From positions 2,173,645-2,237,644 of the forward strand of contig NC_049985.1 of assembly GCF_000003815.2 (NCBI RefSeq): a DNA stretch of 64,000 nt, written 5' to 3'. This document shows positions 1 through 13,300 of this stretch, piece by piece. This DNA comes from Branchiostoma floridae (taxonomy: Eukaryota > Chordata > Leptocardii > Amphioxiformes > Branchiostomatidae). The stretch's first letter is position 1, and each line of letters starts with the position of its first letter. The notes under the pieces are model-generated. The model saw only the letters and a list, made by a program, of their open reading frames with translations, was not told the origin of the DNA and made no database searches. The position numbers and the translations under genes were made by a program.

Positions 1-1012
1 GGCTTGACGGAAACTATTTTCAACTTACATATATTTTGGACTTTTTCTTGGTTCTGTGGTGGTAATAACGTACGGTAAATCGGGGGGAAAAATGAAAACG
101 ACAGCACGATTCGACTTCCAAAACTGTAGTGGGGAGGGGGGCGCCGACGCGTGACGCTGATTTTCCCACGGCGGGGTAAGACCGGTCGCCTCTCTCTAGC
201 CGCCGGCGGGCGTGAGACCGCAGACTTGCAGGAGATCTTTTAGAAATGCCACGCTTTTTTTGCCACGATTTCCTGCATTGCTTTTTTATGGGAAAATTTG
301 CTGGTTAGATGACATTTCTATGAAAAAAAAAATACGAGGGTTTCAAGTTTTTGAGAACGACGTTCCGAACACCATGTTCGGCGCCAAAGGCACGAAGAAT
401 CGCAAGGTAGGTCCGGGAGAATTTTGAAATCTTGACCCTCTTAAAAGCTATTTCCTTCAGTTTGAGGAGATATTTTGCTGACAAACAAAGCTAACTTTAA
501 TAGCATTTCAATTTAGAAATACAAAATTAAATCCCCCCAAAACACATTATCACGATGTCATCAAAGGCGCGAGGCCGGTCACGTCAAAAGGGATCCAGGG
601 AAATTTGCAAATATTTACCCTTGAGCTCTGAAACGCCATTTCTTACATTTTGAGGGCAATAAGACTAATCTAGAGTTTAATAACATTTCTGTGCGTGAAG
701 AAGGTTTTCGAGGGCGTCATGCATAAGCCCCGCCCCCTCCCTTTTGCATTTTCACTGTATCCCGAGCGCCAACCTCGGGCGATCCCTTGCAGAGGTCCAG
801 AAAAATTTTGAAATCTTGACCCTCTGAAACGCCGTTTCTTGGATTTTAAGGGACATATTTTGCTGGCAGACCAAGCTATTTTTTTTTTGCTTGGCCCTCC
901 CCCCGAGTAAAAAAAAATTTGCTAGGCCCTCCCCCTGGCAAAATATTTTTTTGCTTGGCCCTCCCCCCCCTGGCGACCGGCCCCCCCCCCTCGCTAAATG
1001 CCGTACGGTCCC
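1..1012. mobile_element. Harbinger-like DNA element, right part (copy 1, cut by window edge)
   Basis: Nearly identical to 39704-40747. Ends in the G/C-rich arm cgctaaatgccgtacggtccc. Compared with the other copy it lacks four bases near 557 and 22 bases near 665, the latter between two agac repeats. The right flank reads CTA, not the TAA seen at the complete copies. ORFs here are low-complexity read-through. Confidence 0.8.
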
Positions 1013-1013
1013 C

Positions 1014-1250
1014 TATAATACCAAAGACTTCAGAAATGGTGCATACACATCTACTGCATTTCTGCTTAGCACTCAGCATTTGGGAAAGAATATGGAAGTT
1101 GAACAAACTACTACTACCTGTGGACTAGCCCCTTGCTGTAGTGGTTCCACAAAGTTGTGTGGCCCAGGGCTACTGAAATGGAGATGGGCACTGCCCTATA
1201 CACCATACGGTGTGGGAAGAACTTATAAAACTTCAACCCACAAAGCCCCC
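1014..1250 (+). mobile_element. 5'-truncated SINE body (same family as 12716)
   Basis: Shares cttagcactcagcattt, tgtggactag, gctactgaaatggagatggg with the copy at 12716 but lacks the tRNA head. Directly follows the transposon end at 1012. Confidence 0.65.
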
Positions 1251-2319
1251 ACTGTACACAAACCACATGCCCCCACACAGGAAATAGCCTGGCTGTGAGG
1301 ACTAACCCCGGTGTGTCTTGTGGTTTGAACTTGACACATGGGGTCATCTCTGCAGAGTGTTCACTGTTCTTGAACTTGGCAGGCCTTTATTGAGAATACA
1401 TGGTTTGCAGATGTTGTTTTCTTGGCATGCTAAGAGTTTGAGTCAGTGAAAGTGGGAGAGAAGAGAAAGTGATCTTGAACCAGTTTGGCACAGGGAAGAG
1501 CTCATCTTCCACTTATCTTAAGTCATGACAGAAGACAGATGCTATGTACAGCATACAGCTCTTGTGGCAAGCTGAAGTACGATAGACAGTGGACCTCAGC
1601 TTGACTAACAGTGCTTATTCAGCCTTGTAGCAATTGTCCACCAATTTCAACTAAAGTAAAGGACGAATTAAAAAGTATTGCATTGTATGTATGACATTCA
1701 TTTTTTGTATAAGCTTGTGCGGTGACTGCTATTTGTGTATCTATTCTTTTCGCACACGCATGCATACATACATACAGACGAACACACAGATACAAACAAG
1801 CACACTATCAACTTTTACCTTTTTTGAACAACATGTTACTGAGCAAAAGTTATCCAGAAATGGCAAGTGATGTTCTTCATAGTTTAAAACTTACATGCTA
1901 TCTTGAACACTAATGCATACCATCGTAACCATGTTCAGTAGAAAGGAAACACTTCCCAGTATGGTGATGAGGATCACTTCATAAGCCTTTTAGCGTCCCG
2001 TATCAAGGTTACAGGATACATGATGGAGGCTTCTGTCTATTTTTCAGTGGTGGCAGATGAGTCATCACACTATAAATAGAACTAGCTGTTTTTCCAAATG
2101 TTTGTTGAACTGGTGGTACATCCAACATTACTGGACTTCTGAGATGAAGTACATGTACATGTAACCCTCATTCTAAAAATTACATGTACCGGGTAAATAC
2201 AAATGAAAGTATTTTGTTTACAAAATTTTTTAAAACCATTCTAACATAACAAATCCCTTTAGTTAAGTTGAACTGTTAGTTCTTTCACTTAATACCCAAT
2301 TGAACCGCCATGATTCAAA

Positions 2320-2445
2320 GGACTGCAGTGTTTTCAGGAGGCAAAAGTAGAAGTCGGGTGAGTGACAACAGCCAGGATTCGAACTCCTGACCTCCCGCTC
2401 CAGAAGCGGAGGCAATACCCACAGCTCTGTCCTCTTCAATCAGAC
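2320..2445 (-). mobile_element. tRNA-derived SINE head (minus strand)
   Basis: On the minus strand gagctgtgggtattgcctcc and caggagttcgaatcctggct resemble A and B boxes, with a cgcttctggagcg anticodon-arm-like hairpin. Confidence 0.5.
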
Positions 2446-4077
2446 AGTGTAATATACATGTAAAGCCCCTGTTTTATCTTCATTCATCACTTGTACCTGT
2501 CACACATGGCAGGGCTCTGTTCTGTTAAATCAAACAGTGCCACATACATAGCCTCCAAAGGGGTAAAATTCAACAAAAAAAGACAATAATTGGCCAGAAA
2601 AGGTCCACACTAAGGCTACAATAAAACTATCGTAATGGTGTCCAAACTCCCTTCAGTTGGCAAACTATTCTCCCTATAGCCTTTATCTTCGTCCATCACT
2701 TGTACCTGTCACACATGGCAGAGCTCTGGAGTACCGGGGTCAGAAGATTGGGCAGGGCAGATCTGTTGCCATGGTTACCATGCATTAACCTCTAATGATA
2801 TGCTTATGTTACTTATACATGTTGGAATGGAAGTGTCTCTCCCCGAGTTGCAAACTGGAAGACTGTAGAGTATAGACACTGTAATGACAATAGAAACTTA
2901 AGTCTGCCGTGCTTGGTTAAAGAAGATAGTGGAGGTATCTTTTTGGTGCATTGAACCTGCTTGTATAATTGTACATTGTACTGTACATAGGGTTTGTAAT
3001 TTTTTGTCATGATCATGATCAGTGAAAGATTAGCTTTTCAGTAAGCTAAGCTGGATTATCCATTTCAAAGTTTTTCCTGGGGGTTGAATATTAACAGGTA
3101 GCCAGTTTTATCAATGTTCACATATGTGCGTTTGAAGCTTTAAACAGACCGGAGGTTTCAACCTCTTTCAGTGCCCGGATTAAAGCTTCTGTCAGTATTT
3201 GCATCAGTAGAGAAAAATGCAATCATGTACATGACTTGTGTGTGAGAGGATTTAACCATGTTTTGAAAGCTTGACCTTCCACCCCAAGTTTATACTGCTA
3301 TGATTGTTTATGTGTACAGTAACACAAGAAATTCCTCAAGGTGTTGAGTAAATACATGTAATTTCTTGCGTGGGTATTTTCTGTTAAAAGTGAAGTTTCA
3401 ACATACAGTTCAGTTAAACTATACCCAAGGAGGTCCTAAATAGAGCCTTGTAACTGAAGGTTGGAAAAATATGTCTTTGACATTGAATTTTCAAAAAATC
3501 ACTGACTTGGCTGATATGCGCAAAATGAAACCATGCTGAAGAGGTCTCAATCTTTGAGTCCTCAAATCTTTACTACAGTTTTCTACAACTGTGTGTTACA
3601 GGCTTTCTTGCACATATAGAACGAAACTGTGGCATGTCTGTCAACGTGGTTTAGCCTTTGTTAATCAAGTGGAAATACCATGTCAAACTTTTGCCTCCTA
3701 GTTCGCAATTATGTGTTCCATATGGGCATACCAGATTTAGATGTGTAGAAGTGTGTATCTATGTCATGTAAGGGCCTTGTCACATACACTGCATTGGATG
3801 AGGGCATTCTTAGGATAGACTTTGACTTTGACTTTGACTTTGGATAGTTGTGTATATTTCAAAACAAAAAGGGTGCCTTTAAATGTCTGCATGAAAATCT
3901 TGCAATATCAGAAGTAAGAAGTCAAGTTAACCTTCTTATCAATCTTAATTTGCTTATTGCTAGCTACAGATTGTATAAAAGTAAGTGCTCGTCTCCTGTG
4001 ACATGTACCTAATTCAGTGGATATATATAAATTCATTCAATCCCATGACTGGCTTACGACGAACACGCTGTAACGTT

Positions 4078-4370
4078 TTAAAGCTTTCATTGCTTCAGTA
4101 TGTGCAGAAGTTACAGTTTACAAATGTACAGACACACTCATCTCTGGACTTCCTTGAATGCTATGCCACATTTCCTGCGTGAGATAAACACAGAGTGGAC
4201 TGTCTAAGATGAATGCACCATAAAACTTTAATTCATTGCATCAGTATGTTTAGAAGTTATGGTTTACAAAATTAATGTACATGTACAGACACTGTCTGAC
4301 TCATCTCTAGACTTCCCTGAGTGCCATGCTACATTTCCTGCATGAGATAAACACAGAGCTGGTCTGTTTG
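4078..4370. repeat. Degenerate tandem duplication (~150-bp unit)
   Basis: Both halves carry agaagttacagtttacaaa-like sequence, gtacagacac, ctcatctctggacttcc and gcatgagataaacacagag. Confidence 0.65.
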
Positions 4371-5289
4371 TTTCTCATGTATCTTTCATTATTTACTCTG
4401 GGGTCTGGAGTAATGGACCATATAATCCGGGGCCTGGTATGTGGTAGATATACATGTACTTATGCAGGCTGCTCAAGAGCGAATCTGGAGGGCCATGAAT
4501 GTGGATGGACTATTTGTTCATTGACTTTTGCCCACAGCTTTTAATGATGGAGAATTTAGGGAAAATAGTGAAAAGGGATTTTTTTTGTTCATCCTGGCTT
4601 TGTTTTTCTATTATTCATATAGATTTACACATTTATTGATTCAAAGCAAGGGGGTTTGGGACTTACAGGCACTTGTATAATGTTTGTCAAGTAAGGGTCA
4701 AGAAAGGAGCTGAAAAGTCATAGATGTGGAAGGACTGTTTGTGTTATTGGCTTTTGCCAACAGTTTTCAATAATGGGCAATTTGTATTGTGCATCCTTGC
4801 TTTCTGTAAATCACCAAGAAGTTTTTGGTGCTGTTTGTGGTTGGGGATGTATGTGTGCTTAATTGAAGAGCTGTATCGGATGGATCTCAATTATGTTTTG
4901 TATGTGGGTAGGTATCGATAAAACGATGGGCATGTTCGATTATGGACCACCTGATGACTTCCTCCAGTACTGCAGCAGAACATCCGTTTTTCATATCTCC
5001 TCTCATACAGTCTTGGAGGAGACTTTGACTTACAGGTACTAGACTGTTGTAAGTCAAGTGAAGGTCAAGTGGGGTATGTCAGTGACCTTAGATGCACACT
5101 TCTGGTAAAATCAATAAATCTGAATCTGAAGTCATGAAAGCCACATTATTCATTGTATTAAAGTATTTTCATTGAAAAGTTCTTAAGAAAAGGGAAAGAC
5201 ATCAGTTGAAGATACATGTGTGTGTAAAGATGGCAGAAATTGTGTGTCAGCACACTTTTGATTTGATAGTCCTCCTTTTTTGACAGCTG

Positions 5290-5519
5290 TTTTGAAATAT
5301 GACAACAATTATGCTGAGGAAGTAGAGGGGAACATAGCATGTATCCCCAAGGAACTATCATCACACCTGATGGTCTTGTGGATAATCCGTAGATTCTTGC
5401 CTAGATGTTTTGAAATATGACAACAATTATGCTGAGGAAGTAGAGGGGAACATAGCATGTATCCCCAAGGAACTATCATCACACCTGATGGTCTTGTGGA
5501 TAATCCGTAGATTCTTGCC
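5290..5519. repeat. Near-perfect tandem duplication (118-bp unit)
   Basis: ttttgaaatatgacaacaat starts at 5290 and 5408, and the following 110 bases are identical by eye, so the event is recent or the assembly has doubled it. Confidence 0.85.
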
Positions 5520-6805
5520 TCATAAATTAATGACGCTACACCCATATAATCTCTCTACAAATGTGATAGTTTTGATTGGATGGTTTGCAAGATACCTTAT
5601 GACACAAACAGGTACAATTCTGTGGCACTCCCTTGGAAGTGCCGTCCTTCCGAATATATATACAACCCACAAGCTTTCAAAACCATCTCCTAGCATTCTT
5701 AAGTCACCTACACGTGCATGTATATCTCCCACCAACTTGACCTTGTATTGACCAAATGTGTTTGATAAAAAGTAATGATATCGATAATCTCCTATATAGT
5801 ATTGTAGTGTGGCAGCTTGCTTCCAGATGTTACACCTCCCCTTGTAGAATGGGAAAGCCCAATGCAACCTGTTAAGTCTTGGAATAGATCACTGCCAATA
5901 AGGTAAATTCGTTTAAAATGAGTACCAAATTCTATGATGTCCAGGAATTTTTGACTCAGATTTTTGTATAAACAGTCTTTTCTACTTGTAGTTACCTTGG
6001 TTGTTTGTAGATCTTTTAGCAGTGTTGGATAGAGTAAAAATGGAGATGCAGCACTCCCCCTGTTTAGTTTGGCACGGCCCGGTATGGTTCATTGGCCCAG
6101 GAATATTGGCGTGTGCACTGGAATTGCCATGATCTCATCCTGAGGCTAGGGTGGGTCCCATGTGACACGCTAACGTAATGAGGAAGTCTGATGTATTCAT
6201 CCTGTCCACAGGGGAGAGCCGGTAACCGTTTGAGGGAGGGTTGCCTAGCTGCAGAATCTTGCGCATTTATTCTCACAGATTTATTTGTGAAGGAAACTGA
6301 AATCTAATGCCATGAGACTAGATGTACTTAAAATGATGGAATAAGATGTCAAGTACATTTCCCTCAAGGTCGGACACACCCACCCCAGTGGGTGTGAAAT
6401 GTACCATCCCCAACCACCCTCCTGCATTGCCAATATCTTCTATTTTGATGCTGACCCAGTGCCAGGTTGTTTGGTTTGACACTAGCTCGGCCCCTATATG
6501 GGGACTGATCTGCATAATTTCGCATGCAGACTCCACAGCTGGACGGGAGCCAAGATGCATTGCAGAGCTCGGATAGGATAGTGTGTCGTCATCACCAGTG
6601 TCTCCCCCCATGCTGAACACGCCATCCCACCACCACTCCCCTCCTCCCGCCACATTGCTATTCATGTAGAATGTTCAGGTCCCCTCGGGTTTGCATGGCT
6701 CTGTTGTCCTGCGCGTGGACCTACCATTGAATGTTTGTTCATTCACCCGGAGCTTCATCCAACCTTCGCCCCTGTAGTCTTCCAACCGGAGCCGCGGTGT
6801 TGGCG

Positions 6806-6826
6806 ATTTGATATATATTTATCTAT
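6806..6826 (+). promoter_or_regulatory. Possible TATA-like promoter element
   Basis: An AT-rich stretch (atatatatttat at about 6811-6822) lies about 95 bp before the first ATG, in a more GC-rich surrounding (6660-6800). Position suits a core promoter for the short transcript, but AT runs are common here and no initiator was identified. Confidence 0.2.
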
Positions 6827-6882
6827 ACACCCATAAAGAAGGTCTTCCAGTTGGAGTAATAATAATAACAGCGTCACAAACC

Positions 6883-6912
6883 ATGGCGAGGCGACGACGT
6901 AGCGACAGATAG
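6883..6912 (+). other. Upstream ORF (9 codons) in a strong Kozak context
   Basis: ATG 6883 sits in ACCATGG context and encodes MARRRRSDR, stopping at 6910-6912, eight bases before the main ATG at 6921 and out of frame with it. If the transcript starts upstream, this would control translation of the KIDINS220-like short form by reinitiation or leaky scanning. Transcription start is not known. Confidence 0.4.
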
Positions 6913-6920
6913 ACTTCCCG

Positions 6921-7373
6921 ATGACGGTGGACGTTTGTGAGACGCAGTGCCCCCCGTGTGTCGACGCCTCTCGGAACGCGCAGATCGTTTCACCGATGAA
7001 TTCGCTGAGCTACCACCCGCCTATCCTGGGAAACATGCAGTACCACAGCAAGATCCTTGCCAAGTACATGAAGAAATACCCGGCGGGAAGTCGGATTCCC
7101 AAACTCAACAACAGTGCTTCCTCTTCTTCTTCTAGCTCAGAACATGGCAACGGTACCTCACAGCAACCGCCCAGTAGTTTCTACAAGGGATACTTTGCCA
7201 CGAACAGGGAGCTCAAGGATGTGAATAACAGGATAACTGACTTGGAGAGAGTACTGTCCAACCGACTGGAGAGCATCACCAAGAGGTGGACGGATTGTCT
7301 CAGGATCCTGCGAGACGACATCTTCCTACACATCTCCTTACTTCACGACAGGATAGACAGCCTGGAAGCTAAG
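6921..7373 (+). CDS. KIDINS220: KIDINS220-like exon 1 (start exon, coiled coil)
   Basis: Encodes 151 residues from ATG 6921; an in-frame stop at 6900-6902 supports this as the first Met. Residues 96-151 are heptad-like and charged (ITDLERVLSNRLESI, LHDRIDSLEAK). The exon ends in AAG followed by GC, so the donor is the rare GC type. A GT donor exists only in the duplicated copy 153 bp downstream (7527). Reading through would add 25 residues and stop at 7451. Confidence 0.6.
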
Positions 7374-10300
7374 GCATGCTCAACTTTTCTTCTGTTTTTT
7401 ATCACTCACACCTTGTGTACTGTTGCTCCTCTTACAGTCATATACGCGTAATATGTTGTCATCGCAATTATGAAGGGGAGGGGTTTGTTATCCTTGTGGT
7501 TCAGGATAGACAGCTTGGAAGCTAAGGTATGCTCAACTTTTCTTATGTTTTTTATCACTCACACCTTGTGTACTGTTGCTCCTCTTACAGTCATATACGC
7601 GTAATATGTTGTCATCGTAATTATGAAGGGGAGGGGTTTGTTATCCTTGTGGTTCAGGATAGACAGCTTGAAAGCTAGGGCATGCTCAACTTTTCTTCTT
7701 TGTTTTTATTACTTATACCTTGTCATTTCATGATGCATACTATTGCTCCCCTTACAGTCATACGTAATATGTTGTCATCACAATTATGAAGGGGAGGGGT
7801 GTGTTACCCATGTGGTTCTCGTTCGTCAACATCAATTTTGGACCGAATAATTACAATCCTCGAGGTGCTTTAAAATCAATTTCAGCAAGGGCGTACGTTT
7901 TAAACAGAGGTGTTGCTTTCAAAACAAGTCTACCCGCATGTTGTATTGTTGTGCACATACCCGGCTTGAGGCCAGGGGTGAATTTGTGTGGATATTGATC
8001 TCTGCGTCAGAGAAATTTACGCGTGTTTGAAATATGCACAGGAATTCACAACCTTAATACGAAGTCCTCCAATTCTTTTCAAGTATTGTGTAGCATCCAT
8101 AGCTGTCGCATATTCTTCTTAAATATATACTATTATTAGAAATATGATCACATAAGAAGGTTTAATTTATTAAGGTGGGATTGGAGGAAGAGGCCGGTTT
8201 GGGTGAATCATGATATAAATGATTTATAGCCTGAAACTATACAGTAGCTTCCTCCTGACAAGTTTTATCCAAACAAGTGAAATTTGATACGCATGCCGGT
8301 TGTTCAAGGGTGTATGATACACATTCAACAACCAATTATTTCATATCATCTCAGCCATTCGGACAGCAAAACACTATCATGCTTTGAATAGTCACTTCCA
8401 GCACTTTGTGCTTTTATTCATACCGACCACAATGCTGGTTTGTAAGAAAATGTCTTTGTTCCTTTATTGGGTACAAGTAGGGTGAGTTAGTGCCCTGGGT
8501 GTCAGGGGTTGGCTAAAGAGGGAGATGACATGGGGGGAGCGTGTATTGTGGGTTGAAAGTGATCCTAGAGTAACACTGCGTCTGATCCTGTATGTTTGTG
8601 AAGTGGTGGGGTTCCATTCCACAGGGGTTAGACGTGTCAATCTAGGTCTAAGGCCTTAATAGTAACGTCGCATCTCCAAACTGAGGCCCAGTCAGGCAGC
8701 TTTTGGGAACAAAAAGTATGATATAAAAGACACCAAACTTAACAAGATGTAAAGAGAATAGCTGCAGTCATTATGTGTGTATATTTTTACGTATACATTT
8801 CCATTTTTCATGTCTACAAACAGCCCAGCTTGGGTTTGGAAATGTGACGTTAGCCTAACCATGTTCACATCTGCAAGTCCTATCTTTGGTAGGGTGTTGA
8901 ATCTACATGCACAATGTAATGTGGTTTGTTGCCTTTTCTCCCCCCAACGTCATGAAAAACCCATAAAATTCCCCGCCAGATGCAAGGGAGGCGCCCCCAC
9001 ATCTGTTAGATGAGGATATATGGCATAGAGGTCAGAGAGGAAACTATTTATTTATGCTGATTAATTTTTCGACCAGACTTCCGAATTCAGCCCCACACCA
9101 AAATATGATAGCCTTTGATATCAATTATGAATGATTAAGGCAAACTGGGCGTAGTTGTGATTAATTTTGCAGATCCATAAGCTGCATGATCGTTAGGAAA
9201 TATTATTTCAAGAAACGTTAGTTATGATAGGATACCTCCAAACTACATGTACAGCAGCTAGACACCGTAGTTTGCTGGAAAAATAGCAGTAAAGGGAAAG
9301 CAGTGATCCTTGATTGAGGTGAAACGTAAATACAGTATTCAGTCTATTTCAGACCAGTCCTTGACTCCTTACTAGTACATATCCCATTGGGGATGTGCAA
9401 TAGTAATAATAGTAATAGTACAAATGTAGAAAAGGTGACAATCTGTTTTGTTCTGAAATGCAGTGTTTTAAATTTCCAGTTATATACAATTCTGTAGTCA
9501 TAGTCCTTCAGGTCAAAGAACTGCAGCTAAGAATATAGATTTACTGTACATTGTAATTTCATTGGTTAGACCAAACCTCTTTGCTTCTGGTCCAAGCTTT
9601 GAATATTTGATTTCCACTGTGTTACACTTTTGCATGCTCCAGATAGCTGTAAGTTAATGTACCATTCGACTGGTATGTCGATATTGTTCCTCGGAACCAT
9701 CCATCCCCACCCCTGGGGAGTTAGCCCTATACCCAGGGGGATGTCTAGTCTCCAATGGACTTGTCTAGTACTCCTTTGGAGGCTAAATAAATAATAGTAC
9801 AATAGAAGATATTTTTAAATCTTTTACTATTGAAATGGTAAAAGATTTCTAAACAGTTTTTTTTACTATGTATTAAAGAATGAAAGTTCTTCAGCATTGG
9901 TATAGTTATGAAGGATATTGTTCATGGATTTACGAAGTCTTCAATCACGTAATCATTCTGTATCCTTGTTATATTTAAACCAAGGAGGTTAACCTCCTCG
10001 ATTTAAACCCTTAAATACTTTTCTCTAGATCTGATGACCTTGATGAAAATCATTCATTAACTTGAGTTTTTCTTGAACAAACAAAGGCACAAACAAACTT
10101 GATATTATGGAAAAGCAAAAGAATGATTGGATTTGGAATCAACAGAGTGAGAAAAGCCAATAGGCTTGATGTGTTTGCGAATAGTTTAACATAATTGATG
10201 GGAACAATGAAGTAAGTTGAAAAATATTCCTGTTGACCAGATGGTTTGACATTCAAACAGCATTGACAGCAGGTGCCCAGGCTTCAAGTATTATAAATGT

Positions 10301-13300
10301 TTCCAAAATGAATCTCATATTGCCATATGAAATGTTGTGTATACCATATGCCTTACTGTTTGGACTTTGAAACTTTGGAATATTTCCAAGTACATTTGTA
10401 GATGTCAAAAATTTATTCTTCAAATATCTAAACCCATACTTTGCTGAATCAGTTTTGAAATTGTTGAATCTTTGTTTTTGTATAGATATGGCCAGTCTTG
10501 TTGTCCAAAATATAAGCAGATGTATTCTTTTATCAACTTATCTAGTTATAATACATTATAACTGACATGAAAGATGAAATACACATTTTAGTTGATAAGT
10601 ATTCCAGCTGACCAGATGGTTTGATATTCAACCAGCATTGACAGTAGGGAGGACAGGGGGTGCCCACTGCATGTCCCAGACATGGACCTTCTGGCTGGTC
10701 CAACATAATCAGTTTAGCATTGATCTTGAAGCAGGACACATCTATTTTGCATTGATGTTCACCAACGCACTGTCTCAAAATTAAGGACTGTATTCTTGCA
10801 TCGCACATCAGGAAAGTAAAAGATAGGCCATAGTTCTTGTTGTGGAGATCAGTGAAGAATTGATTTGAGCCTAGTACTTTGAGTAGGTTATGTGGACAGT
10901 CTTGTTTGAAATTATCAGTTTACGACACAATGCTTCAAAATTAAAGACTGTATTCTTACGTTGTACGTCAGGAAAGTAAAAGATAGGCCACAGGAATTGT
11001 TGTGGATCTTAGTGAAGAATTGATGTACATGCAAGCCTACATGTACATTGAGTGGGTTTTATTAACAGTCTTGTTCGAAATGATAAGTTTAGCGTGGAAC
11101 TTGACATAGAAAACAACAGTATTTTGCAGTGACGCAGTGTCTCGAAATTGAAAACGGTATTCTTAGGTTTTACCAATAAAAGAATAATGCACGCCAGTTG
11201 GTGAACTATCAACTTGACCCCACTTGGAGTGGGCTAGTGTTAAAAAGGCAGCGTTTTGTGGATGTAAAGGTTTGGGGCACACGCTGGGTCTGTTATTACG
11301 GGTTTCATTCAGCAGGCTAAGCAGGTGGTTGTCAGCTTCCATGCCTGTCTTGTCACCTCTGGTCTTTATTGAAATGGAGTCCTTTCAGAAGAAAATGGTC
11401 AAAGTGATCTCAAACCAGTTTAGCTCACTGAAGAGCTACTGTTCCACTGGTCGTGACAGAGAGGACAGACACTATGTACAGTATTTACTGATCCATTGTA
11501 GTTGTGGAAATTCCCCTAGCTCTTTTTCAACAGCTAGAATGAACAGTAGAACACAGCTTAACGTCCTGTACTTAAAGGATTGCAACCCTCTCCAGTAGCG
11601 TGCATGTCGGGTGAGTGTCAACAGCTGGGATTCAAACCACAACCTCTTGGTCCCAAGGAAAGGTTGCTTTGCACTGGACTAAGAACTCTACAGTAGTCTG
11701 TTATAAAAAATTCATTATTTGTCTGATTCATGAACTCAGTAATACATGCCCTACATATTCAAAATACTGATACCCGGGGATACTGGGTTAAGGGCCCAAG
11801 GTACATTCAAAATACTTTAATGTGTATCTTCCAACCTACCCCTGAAGCTTTCCTTTGAAGTATTAAAGCAAGTGAGGTCAATTCAGCTCAAAGCCGCATC
11901 TGTTAGAAGGTAGTGCAATTTAATCTTGAAATTGACATGTGACATCTGATTGTAGAATTCCTTTCTGTAATGAACTTAATCTTGCATCTATTCAAATTTT
12001 AGCTCTGTTCATGTTTTATGTAATAATAATCAATAAGAAAAACTGTATTATCTATAAGTAACAAAATGAAATAACAAAACTATACAGTATAGACATTCAA
12101 GTTCAAAGATTGCTACAATGTGTGTTCATTAGAGTGTCTGGACGTAAAACAATTTCAGTTCCCAGTCGACCCATATGGGTGGATAACTGCGGAAGCTGGC
12201 AAGTTTTCAACTTTCGTTGTGCGTCACGAGTCAATTATCCCAAGAATCACCTGACTTGTTTTTCTGTCCTTCTGTATCAGCTTTTCTGCTTGAAAAAATA
12301 TCACCCGGTACCTTCAGCTGATACATTTGTCTCGTATTCTAGTTACTGAAAAGCACAAACCATCATCATCAGACTCTTTTTGCACTAAGTACTAAGTACA
12401 TTGTATGTAGAAGTAGGTAAGATGTTAACCCATGAACCTGGACTTCAAGACTGCTTTGAAATTCATATCAGATTCTGTAATACCGATGATACTACATGTA
12501 AATATTATTGTATCATCTAAGAACAGTTAAACATCAAACTAGTACGAGTGAAAACCTATACAAGTATTAAGACCACCTAGCCAATATGGTGGTCCCTTAA
12601 AAGATAATTTTTCCTATTTACACAAGCATTAAGCATCCTGTTTATAGTGACCACCTGTCCTCAGAGACCAGATTTTATCAGTCCTCTTGTTTTGCGCTTG
12701 TTATGTAGGTATTCACCGGTGCAATGGCCTAGTGGGTAGAGTGTTCGCCTTGTATTCGGTAGGTCGTGAGTTTGATCCCCAGCCGAGTCATACCAATTTA
12801 CTTAGCACTCAGCACTTATGAGGAAGAGTATGGGAGTTAAACACACATCACTACCAGTGGACTGCTGTAGTGGCTTGCACAAATGTGTGGCCCAAGGGCT
12901 ACAGAAATGGAGATGGGCACCACCCCTAAGCATCTGCACAGATGTATGGGCAACTTTAACTTTAACTTAATATGTAGTTATGGCTGTTGTGATCTTTGGT
13001 AATTCTTGACTTTTTCAATATTTGTTTGAAATTTGTAATCTTTGTTTCAGACGATAAATACATTAAGAAAGATACAAACATTAACAAAACGTTATGGCCT
13101 GAAACCACAAAATATGTCAATGTTGTGAGGGAAACTTTGGTAACCCCTCCTATTTCCTTTTAGTGTGAGAGGTTGTATGAAGCAGACCTGTGATGTAGTG
13201 AGACCTGTATTCTAACTATTTCACACACAAACACAGGCCAGTGGATACCTTACAACTGAAGTGCCAACTTGGGTATTTTGAGCCGTACCAGTCACGCGAC

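Larger units (their letters stand above)
1251..6800. other. Upstream non-coding region
   Basis: Apart from the SINE parts and tandem duplications listed, AT-rich unique-looking sequence. gactttgactttgactttg at 3822-3841 is a simple repeat. Short ORFs (for example 6318-6665 minus, 115 codons) have no recognisable domain. 6100-6800 becomes GC-richer toward exon 1. Confidence 0.6.

Noticed and set aside
891-1298. 135-codon ORF at the transposon/SINE junction
   Set aside because: Runs through low-complexity transposon arm and SINE body, with no conserved feature.
2362-2440. Possible tRNA gene on the minus strand
   Set aside because: B box and an anticodon-like hairpin are present, but the acceptor stem does not close and the SINE context explains it.
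6318-6665. 115-codon minus ORF upstream of exon 1
   Set aside because: No domain, no splice partners, Trp/Gly-rich composition; not enough to call a gene.
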